64,000 nucleotides of DNA, from positions 49,218,284 through 49,282,283 of the forward strand of contig NC_091136.1 of NCBI RefSeq assembly GCF_041381155.1. Direction: 5' to 3'. The position numbers and the translations under genes are program-made. The stretch comes from Argopecten irradians. Taxonomy: Eukaryota > Mollusca > Bivalvia > Pectinida > Pectinidae. The notes below the pieces were generated by a model. The model saw only the letters and a list, made by a program, of their open reading frames with translations, did no database searches and had not been told where the DNA came from. Positions 39,901 through 50,276 of this stretch are shown piece by piece; within the stretch, counting starts at the first letter, position 1, and the number at the start of each line of letters is the position of its first letter.

Positions 39901-42900
39901 TCTCTTCACACTATTCAATAATGTTTTCAAATCTGGTCATTTCCCCCATAACTGGTCAATTGGTAATATTATCCCTGTTTTCAAGAAGGGTGATATTGAC
40001 GACACTAATAATTATAGAGGAATCACCCTAGTCAGTTGTTTAGGAAAACTATTCACGTCTATCTTGAACCGTAGGTTACTAGCATTTGATAGTAAATACA
40101 ATATCATTACTGACGCACAATTTGGCTTCCGCAAAAATCTATCCACTGTCGACGCTATTTTTGCCTTACAGGCCTTAATTAATAAAAGTCTTAAAACTAA
40201 GAAAAGATTATACTGCTGTTTCATAGATTACCGTAAGGCATTTGATTTTATTAATCGACAAAACCTGTACTATAAACTAATAAAAGAGGGTATTGAAGGT
40301 AAGATGTTGGCTATTATACGCTCGCTATATCATAAAGTTAGAAGTTGTGTTAAATATAATGGGTCGAATTCTGACTTTTTCGAATGTAAAAACGGTTTGT
40401 TGCAAGGCGAAGTACTATCCCCTATATTATACTCCCTCTACGTTAATGATTTTGAAATGCAATTTATAAGTGACAATTGCCCAAGTATCGAATTACAGGA
40501 ACTGAATATGTTTCTGATCATGTATGCAGATGACACCGTTATTTTAGCTGAAACTCCTGAAGGCTTACAAAAACTGTTAAACTCGTTGCTTAACTATACC
40601 ATGAAATGGGCGCTAACTGTTAACACTGATAAAACAAAAATTATGATTTTCAGAAACGGTGGGGTAATTAGGGAAAATGAACAGTGGTTTTATAACGGTG
40701 AAAAATTAGAAATTGTAAATGAATTCAACTATTTAGGTATGCTTATGAATTACAATGGCAAATTTAGACAAACTCAGAAAAAAGTAGCAGATCAGGGACG
40801 TAAAGCATTATTTGCAATCGACAAAATTTGTAGAGAGAATTTTTTCAACATTGAAACTCAACTATCCGTTTTTGATACTTTCGTAGGTAGTGTTATAAAC
40901 TATGCCTCGGAAATATGGGGTTTCCACCAAGCACCTGATGTCGAAAAAATACAAATTAGGTTTTGTAGAAAGTTGCTAGGAATTAGAAAGAGTGCTTGTA
41001 ACAATTTTGTTTACAAAGAACTTGGGCGCTACCCTTTACACATCGTGCGAAAATTAAGAATTTTTAAATATTGGATCAAACTCAAAAACACAGATAACTG
41101 TATACTTCAGGCAAGTTATGAAAATATGCTACAGAACGGCGATAGTTGGGTTCTGAGTATTAAAAATGAATTGTATAGAAGTGGACTAGGGTTCATATGG
41201 GAGTCTCCCAATGTTGATAACGTAACATATTTAAAAATAAAATACAGAATCTTGGACATTTTTCAACAAAAATGCCACGAATCTATAATTTCAAGTCCGA
41301 AAGGACATATTTTTCAACATTTAAATAATTCGTTTACCCTCCAAACTTATCTGATCAAAATGAGCAGCCGAGTCTATCAGAGAGAAGTCACTAAAATTAG
41401 GACATCCGCCCACTTACTCAATATCGAAAGTGGTCGTTTTAGGAATATTCAAAGAACTGAACGAAAATGCCATGTCTGCGATAAAAATGATATTGAAGAT
41501 GAATTCCATTTTATACTTATTTGTCCTTTATACAATGATTTACGCCAACAATTAATCAAACTGTTCTATAGAAGAAACCCAAGTGTGTTTAAGTTAATCC
41601 AACTGTTATCTTCTGATAATGTAACAGAATTAAATAATTTGGGGAAATACATTTTCCGCGCGAACAAACGCCGAGCTGAATGTCTTGTGTTACAAAATGT
41701 ACAGCCGTAAATTGCCATCCATGCCATTAATGCCCTATCTTTATCTATATTATTATTTCTATGTTATTGATCTATCTTTATTTCATCATGTGTTTGTTTG
41801 TCACGCTCTCAAGGTTTTCACTCTCTTAATTGTTATGTTATGTATTTATATGATTTGTATAATCTGATTAGCGTTTGCTAAAGGAATAAAGAAATTGAAA
41901 TTGAAAATTGAAGTGTTCGACCCTAAGAAGTATTTGTATTGTAGGATTTAACCCGGGTACCAATATGGAAAACATTTTGCGAAGAAATTGTTGGATTGAC
42001 CCTGTTCCACGCCACATTGTAAAACTACAGAATATGGCAAAGATGCGAGGAGTTCCGGAGAACATTCGGGAACAAATAAAGACATGCATAGACTGAATTA
42101 ATGTAAGTAGTTTTACTTATCTGGTAGTTGTCTGAAATATTCACCTCTCAGTAGCGTCCTTTCGAAACTCACTCGTACCAGCTAATTATCTGTAGATCAG
42201 TGTTTCCCTGGGTGCCTCTAAATGACCATAAATGACCATGTAGATTTTGAAAAAAAAAAATAAAACAAAAAATGAATAAATAAATAAATAAAATAAACTC
42301 CACTTGAAAAATTAGAAAAAAAAATAGATTTAACGTTCTGCAACAGTTGTTAAAAGTTATACAATCTATTTAAGTATGAATGTCCCAAAAATAAAAGCTA
42401 TGAGACCTATAAATGCATTTATATTCCAACTATTAATCTACAATGTAAATTGCAAGTGAAAATTAGTCAATCTATTTACATTATTATTAGTTTCCTTGAT
42501 GTAAAGACCTGTCCTTTGTGTAACCTTTATATAGGCACGGGATGACTACTGTGAAGCTATATCTAGCCCTATCAGTAAGGACCTTGACAACCTCATCACA
42601 GAAACCAATAACTTTCCGTGGACGGAAGCACATGATCACGGCAAAGTTAACTGGGACATACTGCCTACTATCAGTTCCGGTTCTCTGGAAGGTACATGAA
42701 TCATTTAAAAATGCAAAATATTTTATTTCTCTTACTTGGAAGAAAATAATGAAATTCTGATTGTTTAGAACCAATTTCGCTTAACATTAAAATAATTATT
42801 ATCAGGGATAATATTTATTGTTTTGACCATAATTTCAGGCACTTTCCTGAAAACAATTGTTGGAATATCGAACGCGAAACGGGTCCTAGAACTAGGTCTC

Positions 42901-45900
42901 TTTACCGGATGTGGAGCACTGTCCATGGCGGAAGCACTTCCGGTGGATGGAAAGGTGGTCACGTGTGAGATATCACAATACGTGGCAAACATTGCAAGAA
43001 AATTGATGGACAAATCGCCACATGGAAAGAAAATTGAAATAATGATGGGTGGGTATTTTTTTTTGACGCAAACTGATTATTAGCCAGATAAATTTCCTTC
43101 GTAAAATGCTAATTGCTTCTCACGAAAAGAAAGTTTGCGTATCTTCTGCAAAAGTAGAGAACCCCTGTAACTTATCAGACATCTTTCCAATGGTTTCAAA
43201 GATTGTCGTAAATGGCAAATCTATGACACGGCTGTGCTGTCGTAATCTGCGTGTATTATTGCGTGTTTGAGTTAAGGAAATGTATGTACGGGGTAATATT
43301 AAATCTTTATTGTTAACGTCATCGTGACTACAAGTGAATGAATAGAATTTCAATGAGATGCTAAAATACCCTCACTTGAAAAAATAATGACTCGGAAAGT
43401 ACCCATAGTTTTTAAATTAAATTGAAGTAAGCAAAGAGACAAAATAATATATAATATTATATGCTTTCAGTTACAGTATGAACACAAATCATGGCAATCA
43501 TTCAATACACACTGTATATATTAATTCGCTTGGTTCTCCAAAGGTCCCGGTACAGACTCTCTTGAACAACTGGCCAAAAAAGAACAAACGTTCGACTTGT
43601 TTTTCATGGACGCTAACAAGGAGGATTATTTAAATTGTTACAAGGTATTTAATAAGTTTAAGTCTGTTTTATCAACCTTTTGTCTTTGGTACATTGTATT
43701 TACATGTATTTGTGTGTTCTCTACAGTAATTCAAAGTTGAATATCTTGTTGTTAAGACAATCTTGTGAAAGGTATTCCATAATATGATTAGTATAATTAG
43801 AATTATTTCTTGACATCCTACACAACAGATGAAATCCCGTGGCGGCAAAGTCATGACCATAACGGCTGTTTGTATTCTAATTTTTTTTTTGGTACGTTCA
43901 TTGTGCATCACATTTCTCGCAGTTCCTCTGACTTGTGAATGTCGGAATTAGAAGTATTATTTATTTTTGTTGATCCATGGCCTTTTTGTCAAGTCATAGT
44001 GATGTGTAAAATCTTAATTGTGGTGTTTACTTTAAAATTATTTATAAACGATTCGCGTAGATAGGTAGAAGAAAAACAATAGTTTTGTTGGTGTTTCATG
44101 TATACTAGATTTCTTCTAAATTATATCTTATATACAATAGTGCACGTCACCATATAATAACATGTTCAAATTTCTTTACGAACTTTGTTCGGTAAACACG
44201 GGACTTTTGTTATTTTCCCCTGAACTCTGAACAGATAATAAGGGTTTGGTTTAAAGGGGCAATTCACTCACGCTAATTCTTTTACATAACCAAGAAGCAA
44301 AATATGGCATAAATGTATTGTTCTACATTTCTTATGAAACACATAACATAAGATATTGACAAATTCCACGTCTTTGTTAAGTATTTTAATTGATACCGTT
44401 GTAATTACAAATCGTTGATCAATACGATTAAGCAGGTACAATACATATGTATGTACGCTGTACCAATATCCGAGCCAAAGTCACGCACGTTAAACAAATG
44501 AACTACACAACCACTGTGGAGGTGATATAATGATTTTTTAGGCAAGACAATTCACCTAATAAGGTAAAAACATTTCTGTCAGAGCGATTTGAGCTGTTCT
44601 AGACAAAAGTAGCATTACTCTACGAGCAAGGGACTGGGTTCGGCATACAAGATATTCGACCACAATTTGTAATGGCGGACAGCGAGTGAGTTTGAACATT
44701 TCACACGCATTTCACCACCATGGGATTTTCTGACATATCACAGTAAAACCGACTGATCTAATTCCCATTAGAACTGGGGGTTTTCCGATATATATACAAA
44801 TTTTAATGTTCTCGTAGAATGAATTGTCCCTTTAAACAAAAGGTTTCAATCTACATGTACTTTTAATTTGTAATTTAGAACGTAATCCTAGTATTTTAAA
44901 CGCATTCTTTTAATCAGTCGATACTGGTTACTAGTTCCATTTATTATAAACGTAACACCAGTTTGGCTTTGTTTAACGTAAACGAAATTCCGAAATTGCT
45001 ACTAACTCTCCTCTTTTTAATTCATAAATCAATTTGTAGTACTTAACTGTATTGTTTTGAATGGACGTTAAACGATGTTTTGATTTAAAGATAATAATGG
45101 ACAATAACATGCTGACTCCCCGAGGAACCATACTGGTAGACAATGTATTTCATGGCGGTATGGCCTACTTACCAATAGACAAACTAGAACTCGACGAAAG
45201 GCGGATTGCTGATTATCATGTGATGAGAGAGTTCAACGACTATGTCAGGAAGGACAGCAGGGTTTCTCAGGTGATAATGTGAAACGTTTTCACACATTAC
45301 ATATGCAATATCGTAACATATATACACATGTACACAGTAACAGACACTTTAAGTTGGATAACTGCACTAACATCACTTAACAGACATACCTAATATGGAT
45401 TATACGCTGTATATTATGCTCTTTGGTGAAACAGTGGTAATTTGTAATAAATTAATTACAAAGTCAATAATTATATGGCCCAAACAATTACAACTGAGAT
45501 TAACTTACCTTAAGATATTTTAGTTGCCGTGGCTAGTTTATGGTGTATGCAATAACTTTATTTTTTTATATATATATTTTATTATATAAAACATTTTACA
45601 TGTAAACAACTTGAACATGGTCATCATTCTCTGTTTACTTACTCGTCTTTCATTACTATTAATACTATTAGCATAATGTATATTGTATTTTTTTACATGA
45701 AACATTTTGAAATCATTTTGTCATATACACATCTTTAACTTAACATATTTTCATACCAATATTTCCATAATTATAATTTTACACTGCTTTCTTCCTTTCA
45801 TAATTGTAGACATATCTCAAATTCTATTATAATCGCACTTCATTTTCTAATATAATGTTTCAAATTATTGGTATTATCATTTTTATTGATGGGTAAGAAT

Positions 45901-45994
45901 AATATATCAATTTATGTTGTAATAGGTTCTAGTACCCCTCCGTGATGGAGTTATGATGATTAGAAGGAAGGAGGCATTCGAAGGGAAGGCCTAA
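25344..45994 (+). CDS. CCoAOMT/COMT-like class I O-methyltransferase, 6 exons
   Basis: The exon set is 25324-25481 (ATG at 25344), 25910-26066, 42839-43048, 43544-43644, 45091-45270 and 45926-45994. Phases agree and give 284 aa. The family (Methyltransf_3) is shown by the SAM loop ELGLFTGCG (116-124), E142 in VTCEIS, FMDANKEDY (metal ligand D191), LVDN (D219, N220) and the C-terminal word VPLRDGVMMIRRK. Enzymes of this kind move a methyl from SAM to a catechol-type hydroxyl using a divalent metal; the real substrate is unknown. There is no signal peptide or membrane segment, so it is probably cytosolic. Exons 1-2 exist twice, and only the first copy lacks an in-frame stop. With that copy, intron 2 is 16.8 kb. 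A weak point is the exon 5 acceptor (tttaaag), which has a poor pyrimidine tract. Confidence 0.72.
26799..28195 (+). mobile_element. Fossil of a DIRS-like (tyrosine-recombinase) retroelement, gag-like part
   Basis: An open stretch of 336 codons begins with a Ser/Asn/Gln-rich region. It is followed by a conserved-looking block containing LRKHILEGRDINLSTLLIP, and after it comes a short Cys/His word (CDLCQSITHSTQQC) of zinc-knuckle type. From memory this order matches the first ORF of DIRS-like elements in bivalves and corals. The copy is partial and broken at more than one place. No reverse transcriptase, RNase H, recombinase or terminal repeats were found. The age looks moderate. The assignment to DIRS is inference. 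Confidence 0.45.
28196..28753. other. Intronic/intergenic AT-rich stretch
   Basis: No feature could be supported. Confidence 0.45.
28754..29006 (+). mobile_element. MITE-like repeat, family 1 (longest copy)
   Basis: It begins with the family terminus aagatactccaccgccgac and later carries taactgaagaaaaa and the inverse of the core ctctatcaaaaacaggagca. The inverse of the same terminus closes the copy at 51632-51735, so the full element has inverted ends. The right end is missing here. Confidence 0.65.
29007..29739. other. AT-rich stretch, nothing recognised
   Basis: No exon, RNA gene or repeat could be supported. Confidence 0.45.
30069..30160. repeat. 24-bp inverted repeat with a 43-nt loop
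   Basis: aagtcaacgactttcctctt and its inverse aagaggaaagtcgttgactt are perfect. A third piece, aagtcaacga, sits inside the loop. Confidence 0.9.
30948..30982. repeat. (GT)n microsatellite
   Basis: About 17 uninterrupted GT units. Confidence 0.95.
31171..35126. other. Four kilobases without a recognisable gene
   Basis: AT-rich sequence with A-runs (31358-31412 and 33280-33430) and a small palindrome, attcaaaattcgaattttga, at 31371. Open frames such as 33757-34122 and 34460-34825 (minus) have no domain, no compositional signal and no splice support. Confidence 0.4.
35127..35200 (-). mobile_element. MITE-like repeat, family 1 (fragment)
   Basis: It has the terminus relative taaagatgccgctgac, then ctctatcaaaaacaggagc and ttcttcag, in the orientation opposite to the 28754 copy. 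Confidence 0.6.
35566..36348 (+). mobile_element. LINE ORF1-like RNA-binding protein (L1-type fold), one frameshift
   Basis: The 219-aa frame has a Ser/Thr-rich start, a coiled coil (~50-110) and an L1 ORF1-like RNA-binding core with RKNSIRIVG (~119-127) and ICKFVRRMKKFEVMKARKEL (~170-189). Near 36200 the frame shifts; the following frame continues with WSIEGKLFVKLRNGKKRR and ends at ANFAN, stop near 36348. The sequence differs from the ORF1 that starts at 36806, so this is a separate 5' LINE fragment with no matching ORF2. Confidence 0.65.
36500..36805. other. Probable 5' UTR of the next LINE
   Basis: This is non-coding sequence between the first LINE fragment and the ORF1 at 36806. The true 5' end of the LINE cannot be fixed from one copy. 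Confidence 0.3.
36806..38275 (+). CDS. LINE ORF1 (489 aa), L1-type nucleic-acid-binding protein
   Basis: Residues ~30-155 are a coiled coil. Residues ~155-275 are an L1 ORF1-like RNA-binding core (MKYNLIFSGITQHRDENTE, then ANVHRF and FSINEQFPSEI). The last 210 residues are disordered and rich in Arg, Asn, Pro and Ser. They include a 73-residue direct repeat caused by a 219-bp tandem duplication (37637-37855 and 37856-38074) that differs at only a few bases. Proteins of this class coat LINE RNA and act as chaperones. The frame is intact and ends in TAG, directly followed in the same frame by the endonuclease. Confidence 0.85.
   Translation: MASQQHDDVTSKVMSDAHSVIYGSSENDFMNNLADMMNRMDLRLQHIETHTQKIDQIQSSLASVTDQVGQLDREVRDVKAKAQDIGQSAQFVSDMYDGIKSTSNENKSSVEALQRMVKTLTDDAKIFKAEIATLKKENRDLKNKVTDQTCRNMKYNLIFSGITQHRDENTENLIRDFLYYELGIERPISFANVHRFNSKNSRKRRQPRPIVAKFHFYNDLQLVLSRAGALKGKPFSINEQFPSEIEDKRKKLYPIRKQKRDEGYKTKLVRDRLYVDGDLYVVAPDDDVSDSSSDSSSDDESTSGKRPAPNNTSPTIRRNNCPPPRRNKDSSRQGVSDVTSLRHNGSPPRRDLYVVAPDDDASDSSSDSSSDDESTSGKRQAPNNASPTIRRNNGPPPRRNKDSSRQGVSDVTSLRHNGSPPRRNSDTQPQRNNDASPGRNPPSNNNRRNSGGTPRAPNAWNKRMRNPSTPSDRSEDRDKRPHLMPPTHL
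37637..38074. repeat. 219-bp tandem duplication inside LINE ORF1
   Basis: gatctgtatgttgtggcccc begins both copies, at 37637 and 37856. The duplicated part codes the Asp/Ser-rich and Arg-rich linker and keeps the frame. Confidence 0.93.
38276..39597 (+). pseudogene. LINE ORF2, APE-type endonuclease part, one internal frameshift
   Basis: Directly after the ORF1 stop the same frame reads TCISWNICRNLAQKLQD, the start of an exonuclease-endonuclease-phosphatase domain, and then HGRGGGIAIYI, MAIGDFNSRTG and SLIDYVLVD. At about 39020 the frame shifts, and SDHSPVTFG, the terminal catalytic SDH box, is in the next frame. That frame ends at 39597 in a run of A where a second frameshift leads into the RT region. 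There is no in-frame ATG before 38408. The enzyme nicks target DNA to prime reverse transcription. Confidence 0.85.
39600..41710 (+). CDS. LINE ORF2, reverse transcriptase and C-terminal domain
   Basis: A 670-codon frame is open from 39698, and its sense continues back to about 39600 (SFYKQFRKKKN). RT blocks in order are SNKACGMDGIQNEYL, NYRGITLVSCLGKLFTSIL, FIDYRKAFDFINR, GLLQGEVLSPILYSLYVND and the catalytic YADDTVI. The C-terminal part ends in CHVCDKNDIEDEFHFILICP, a Cys/His motif common in LINEs. No RNase H domain was seen. Because of two frameshifts upstream this copy cannot make the full protein, but it is recent. The clade is not assigned; an L1/Tx1-type ORF1 with this RT is inferred. 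Confidence 0.88.
41911..42785 (+). repeat. 875-bp direct duplication, copy 2
   Basis: This pairs with 25290-26160. It starts exactly at the LINE 3' end and runs into the real intron 2 of the methyltransferase, 53 bp before exon 3. A-runs are slightly longer than in copy 1. Confidence 0.93.
41945..42691 (+). pseudogene. Second copy of CCoAOMT-like exons 1-2, with an in-frame stop
   Basis: Exon-1 copy 41945-42102 (ATG at 41965) and exon-2 copy 42535-42691 keep their splice sites. In exon 1, TGT (Cys) of copy 1 is TGA at 42094-42096, two codons before the donor. A transcript using this exon would stop after 43 residues. Copy 2 is nevertheless the one next to exon 3, so whether copy 1, copy 2 or neither is used needs RNA data. 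Confidence 0.75.
43645..44248. other. Intron 4 of the CCoAOMT-like gene, left part
   Basis: No feature recognised; T-rich tracts only. Confidence 0.4.
44249..44837. mobile_element. 589-bp MITE with TTAA-type ends
   Basis: GTTTAAAGGG[GA]CAATTCA[CT]TC at the left is matched in inverse at 44817-44837. The TTTAAA at both edges suggests a TTAA target duplication, as in piggyBac-like elements. The interior is non-coding. It lies in intron 4. Confidence 0.72.
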
Positions 45995-46063
45995 CCCGGA
46001 CGTTGATACTGTTCGAAGGGAGGGCCTGACCCGAACATGAAAAATGTGTTCGAAGGGCCTAGG
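45976..46063. repeat. Three imperfect repeats in the methyltransferase 3' end
   Basis: ttcgaagggaaggcctaaccc, whose first unit contains the stop codon, is followed by two shorter or diverged copies at about 46012 and 46039. Confidence 0.7.
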
Positions 46064-47236
46064 GTAAAGCGTGAATCTTACTGGACAGTGGGCAAAGACG
46101 CGAATTGCTTTTAAACAGAATATTCATCAATTAACTATTTTGCAATTGCTTTGAAATAATTTAATATGTTGTATTGCCTATCCAAGGAATTCACAAATTC
46201 TGATGTAGAAATGAATATGCAGTGAGATTTTTTGTGTGTGTTTGGTTTGGAAACTAAATGTAAAATATCAATTTGTGAAAGGTTGTAATGTATAACTTGA
46301 CCAAAATTAAACCGCCAATTAATATAAAGGATTGAATTTGTTATTTTAAGGAAAGTTAATAGAACATTTAATAGCGTTTATGCCTTTACCCTGATTCCCA
46401 TTTTGGACAATTCTGCTGTTTTGTTCTGCCATTTTTAACATTTAAGCTAGTTATCGAATAACTTAAAAATGTGTCTGCCATATAACAATCATTGATTCTG
46501 ACACTGAAATTTGTTACCACTTTTCCCTGTGTTGGAGGTATCTGTTGTTGCATGCCATTGGTTTCCAGATCATACTTTTTTCTTTTTGACATCACAAAAT
46601 AATATATTATAGACTTCTTTAATTTGGAAATTGAACTTGATTATACATATTTTTGAAACATAATATTTTTGCACGTTGCACTTAGCCCCGTACAATGCAT
46701 TAAATACTTATAATATTATGTAAATACAACATAACAAAAGCCACTGATATGGGACTAACATAATATTTATTTACTTCTCATAAATAATACACAATTTACA
46801 TAACAGAACTGCTATGATAATAATTCTTGTTTACATTTTATGGAATGTAGCACTAATATAGAGAAGTTAATATAATCTTTATATGCAGGATTCAGAAACA
46901 TTCACATAACAATCAGATAGAATAATATGGACGCAACACTTTCACCTACCCAACAGTTATAAAAGCATCATCTTGATACAATATGTTTTATCAGAAACAA
47001 TGCACATTGATTTTTTTCAATTGTAAAATCATTCCTTAATAATAAGAGATAACTTCCTATGTCCAAAGCAAAACATACAAAATCCACTGAATTTCTGCAT
47101 GGATATTGGGCTGATTTATATATATTGTTTCCTTTTAATATAAGTAATACAAAGACATGTTGCACCAACGTTTGCATATTACAAAAAATTGTGTCATCTC
47201 AGATTGTTTTATTTACAATGTAGCTGGGGTTAGATA
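46064..47236. other. Between two convergent genes, nothing recognised
   Basis: It should hold the 3' UTRs of the + strand methyltransferase and the minus-strand paralogue. AATAAA-like words are too frequent to choose among. Confidence 0.4.
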
Positions 47237-50200
47237 TTATTCTGTTGTGTGTAAAGTCCTAGAAAGCAGTGCCTTGTAATCGGACGTTCCTCCTGTATCT
47301 GTTGACGATCCTGACCAGGTTCCCTGGGTAGGAGCAGTCTGTAGAAAGCTGTGTCTGTTGCCTGACCTAGGTTCCCTGTAGTCTAGAAACGTTCCGTTCC
47401 TCCTGTGTCTGTTGACGATCCTGACCAGATTCTCTGTGTGTGGTAGTCCACGTGTGTCTGTCACCTTAATGAGTACAGCCCTTACCACTCCTGATGCTGA
47501 CAGGTGCGTCTCTGACAGTGCTTGACGCTTTATCTGAAACATACAGATAATGTATTATAAGTAATACAAACGTTGATACATAAACCATTTCATGGATAGA
47601 ATTATAATAAAGGGGCAAACATTGTTAAATAGCATACGATGAAGTAAAATTCAAATAGTTACTTATATTTTCCTTTTTCTAATATTATCTATATGTAATT
47701 CCTTTGCAATGATGAATACGGCATCCTTAGTTGAAGGGCAGTAAATGTAATGTAGGTCACTATGTTATCATAACGTTTACTGAAAGTCTGCCTCAATTTT
47801 TTTCAATTTATTTGTAACACATTTCAATGCACATTTTTTACTAAATCATTTTTTTCTATATACAAACTATTCTCTTAGAAACAATACAGTATACATACCA
47901 TGCTGATGATGTTGATTTTCTTGGCGAGGAATCGGTTGGGAGGGTGGATGTGATCTGCTATTCCCCTGGTGAAGCTGTTGCCTCTCTGTGTAATCAACAC
48001 TGAACAATACACTGAACCAATAATTTGTTCCGCACGCTGCATTTCCATGTCGTAGTTCTGGTCGAAGCTTTCTGATAGGATAAATAATAGAAAAGTTTGT
48101 TTTGTATTAAAATATTTTGCAATGAATAATTATCAGTTTGTCAAGAAAAAACTTCCCTATGAGACTAAATGCTGTTTAGTATTTGGCAACACATGACATC
48201 GATCCTTTAGATAATTCAGCATAATCAAATCTTTTTAACTCGAAATCAATAACTTTGTCCAGTTCAACCAAATTTATGACAAGACTGATTGGACCTTTAA
48301 GATTATGTCCTTGTTATTTTTACACCTTTGACACTATATATGACCTTGACCCGATCTTGACTCACCTTGACTGTGTACGAATACCCGTCACTTGATACAA
48401 GTTTCCTCTGTCCACGATTGGTGCTGTTCTCTAGGATTTGATATCGGGTCTCGTCGTCAGCCTCCTCATCGCTGTCGTCCGAGTAGATGTCTGTCCTCAT
48501 ATTGGGAGTCCTAAAAATAGAACGATTTACGTGATTAATGTTGTTGCTGCTAAGAAGGGTTTCGTTTGTTGCATTGTGAATCTAATTTTGTGAAGGAATT
48601 TTGATTTAACTATAGGTTTTCGCGTTAAAATATTTCAAAATAAATATTTTAATTATTCCCAGAATTTCTGTTCTTCATCTTATATTGATATTGCTAACCT
48701 AACATCGATTTGTGCATAGGTAAGCGCAACAAAGTCTTACCGTCGGTGATTGACATAGTACTTTTCAAATGATTGAGCCACTCAATGCAAAATGTATTGC
48801 TGCAAAGTATCCTTAAATTTAGTATACTACAATACATACCACGTGTCCTCGTCGGAGTCATCCACCAAGAAAGCTTTGTCCATCTGTCGCGGAGACTGAT
48901 CATCCAACCTATAGACAGAAAGCGGTCCATAAAATCATGCAATTTAAATTGGCTACTTATTTATGTTTAATTAGAGAACACAAAGTGTAACACAAATATA
49001 AGTGAGTGTATCCCTAGAGATCAATTTGGTTCCTGTATGGAATTCTCAACTTCCATGGAGACTATTTTTATTAAATCTATCAGCCAATCAGATAGTGTTT
49101 TTTTGTCGTTTTCACATTGTGAGATCTTAGCCAATAAATATGTTTGTTATGTTTAAAATGTGTTCGTTTTAGTATCTTGTGAATAGTAGATGAATTGTTT
49201 AAAATTAACATATTTTGAGAAACAACTTTTATCTTTGGACATTTCACGATCTGAACTATGCTTTACGTGTAGCTTCTGTGACGTTCAATGATAAAGGTAG
49301 CATCTGCAGCGGGAGAGGTTTGTCTATCTCGGCACGGAAAGCGGCGTATACTTCTCAGGATAGAAAATGGTTTGAAGTCTGTCTCATCTGAGTCACTGTA
49401 CTGAATTGCGAAAAGTTTACATGTTCACTTGACGAGATGTACATCATTATGGAATTCAGGATAAGACAACTTAAAATTGTAAACTGACGGATATTGTAAA
49501 TGATTTTATGGTACATTTGTATTTCACAACTTTTATATACAGATTTACAAACACAATATATATATATATATTGCGTTATTGTCATAATTTTATAAATTAG
49601 GAATGGGATATAAATGTCATCACACGCATACAAAAGTAAGTAAATATATAGTAGATATTTACCTCGTCTGAACTTGAGCTGGAGTCGGTCATCACAAGAC
49701 GCTTACGCACAGGTGAATTCGAAGCAGACACGGCAATCCTCTCGAGAGTCGGTGTAACTGGGCTCACGGCAACTGTTGGGGTGGCTGGCCATGGGTTCAA
49801 TATCGATGATGCAGATCTCGCCGACAAAGTAGACATGGCTCGAGTCTGTGTCAACTGAGGCGTGGCTGTTCTAGTCGACAAAGTGGGCATGGCTGGAGCC
49901 TGTGTCAACTGAGGCGTGACTGTTCTGATGGACAAAGTAGGCATGGCTGGAGTCTGTGTCAACTGAGGCGTGACTGTTCTGGTGGACAAAGTAGACATGG
50001 CTGGAGTATGTGTCAACTGAGGCGTGACTGATATCGTGGACAAAGTAGGCATGGCTGGAGTCTGTGTCAACTGAGGCGTGACTGATATCGTGGACAAAGT
50101 AGGCATGGTGGGGGTCTCGGACAAGTAAGGTGTGACTGGAGTCTCTGTCAACTGAGGCGTAGGTGATGTGGGTTGGACTAATGTCTTGTCGAATCTCTGA

Positions 50201-50276
50201 CACTGACTGCAGTACCATGTCATTAGACCACAAGGGTCGCCTCTCGTTGTAGCTCTGTAGACTGTCTGGGAAATAC
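47237..50276 (-). pseudogene. Paralogue of the PHD/FLYWCH gene, probably broken
   Basis: Exons matching exons 2-7 of the 2505-9354 gene are 50276-49663, 49400-49267, 48908-48840, 48510-48366, 48071-47899 and 47533-47237. Splice sites and phases are conserved. Exon 2 carries the last PHD Cys pair (WYCSQC), an 18-residue Thr/Pro repeat and DSSSSSDE. The FLYWCH exon is 173 nt instead of 165: an 8-nt insertion (tattggtt on the coding strand) shifts the frame and brings in a TGA just after VQC. The remaining finger (FTRG, HIHPPNRFLAKK) is intact in the shifted frame. No exon for the first six PHD ligands was found between here and the window end. The last exon is longer than in the other gene (98 codons), has an internal duplication of its own, and also lacks a transposase domain. 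Confidence 0.72.
49835..50125. repeat. 54-bp coding minisatellite in the paralogue
   Basis: Plus-strand gcatggctggagtctgtgtc returns every 54 bp (e.g. 49887, 49941, 49995, 50049, 50103), coding an 18-residue TPAMPTLS..VTPQLTQ unit. It occupies the place held by the unrelated 21-bp repeat in the other gene. Confidence 0.9.

Larger units (their letters stand above)
36600..41910 (+). mobile_element. Nearly complete ~5.3-kb LINE
   Basis: It comprises the 5' region, ORF1, endonuclease, RT and a 3' UTR ending in an AATAAA and a short AATTGAAA-type repeat at 41881-41910. The last base of the tail touches copy 2 of the 875-bp duplication. Two frameshifts in ORF2 were noted. The 5' end is approximate. 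Confidence 0.75.
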
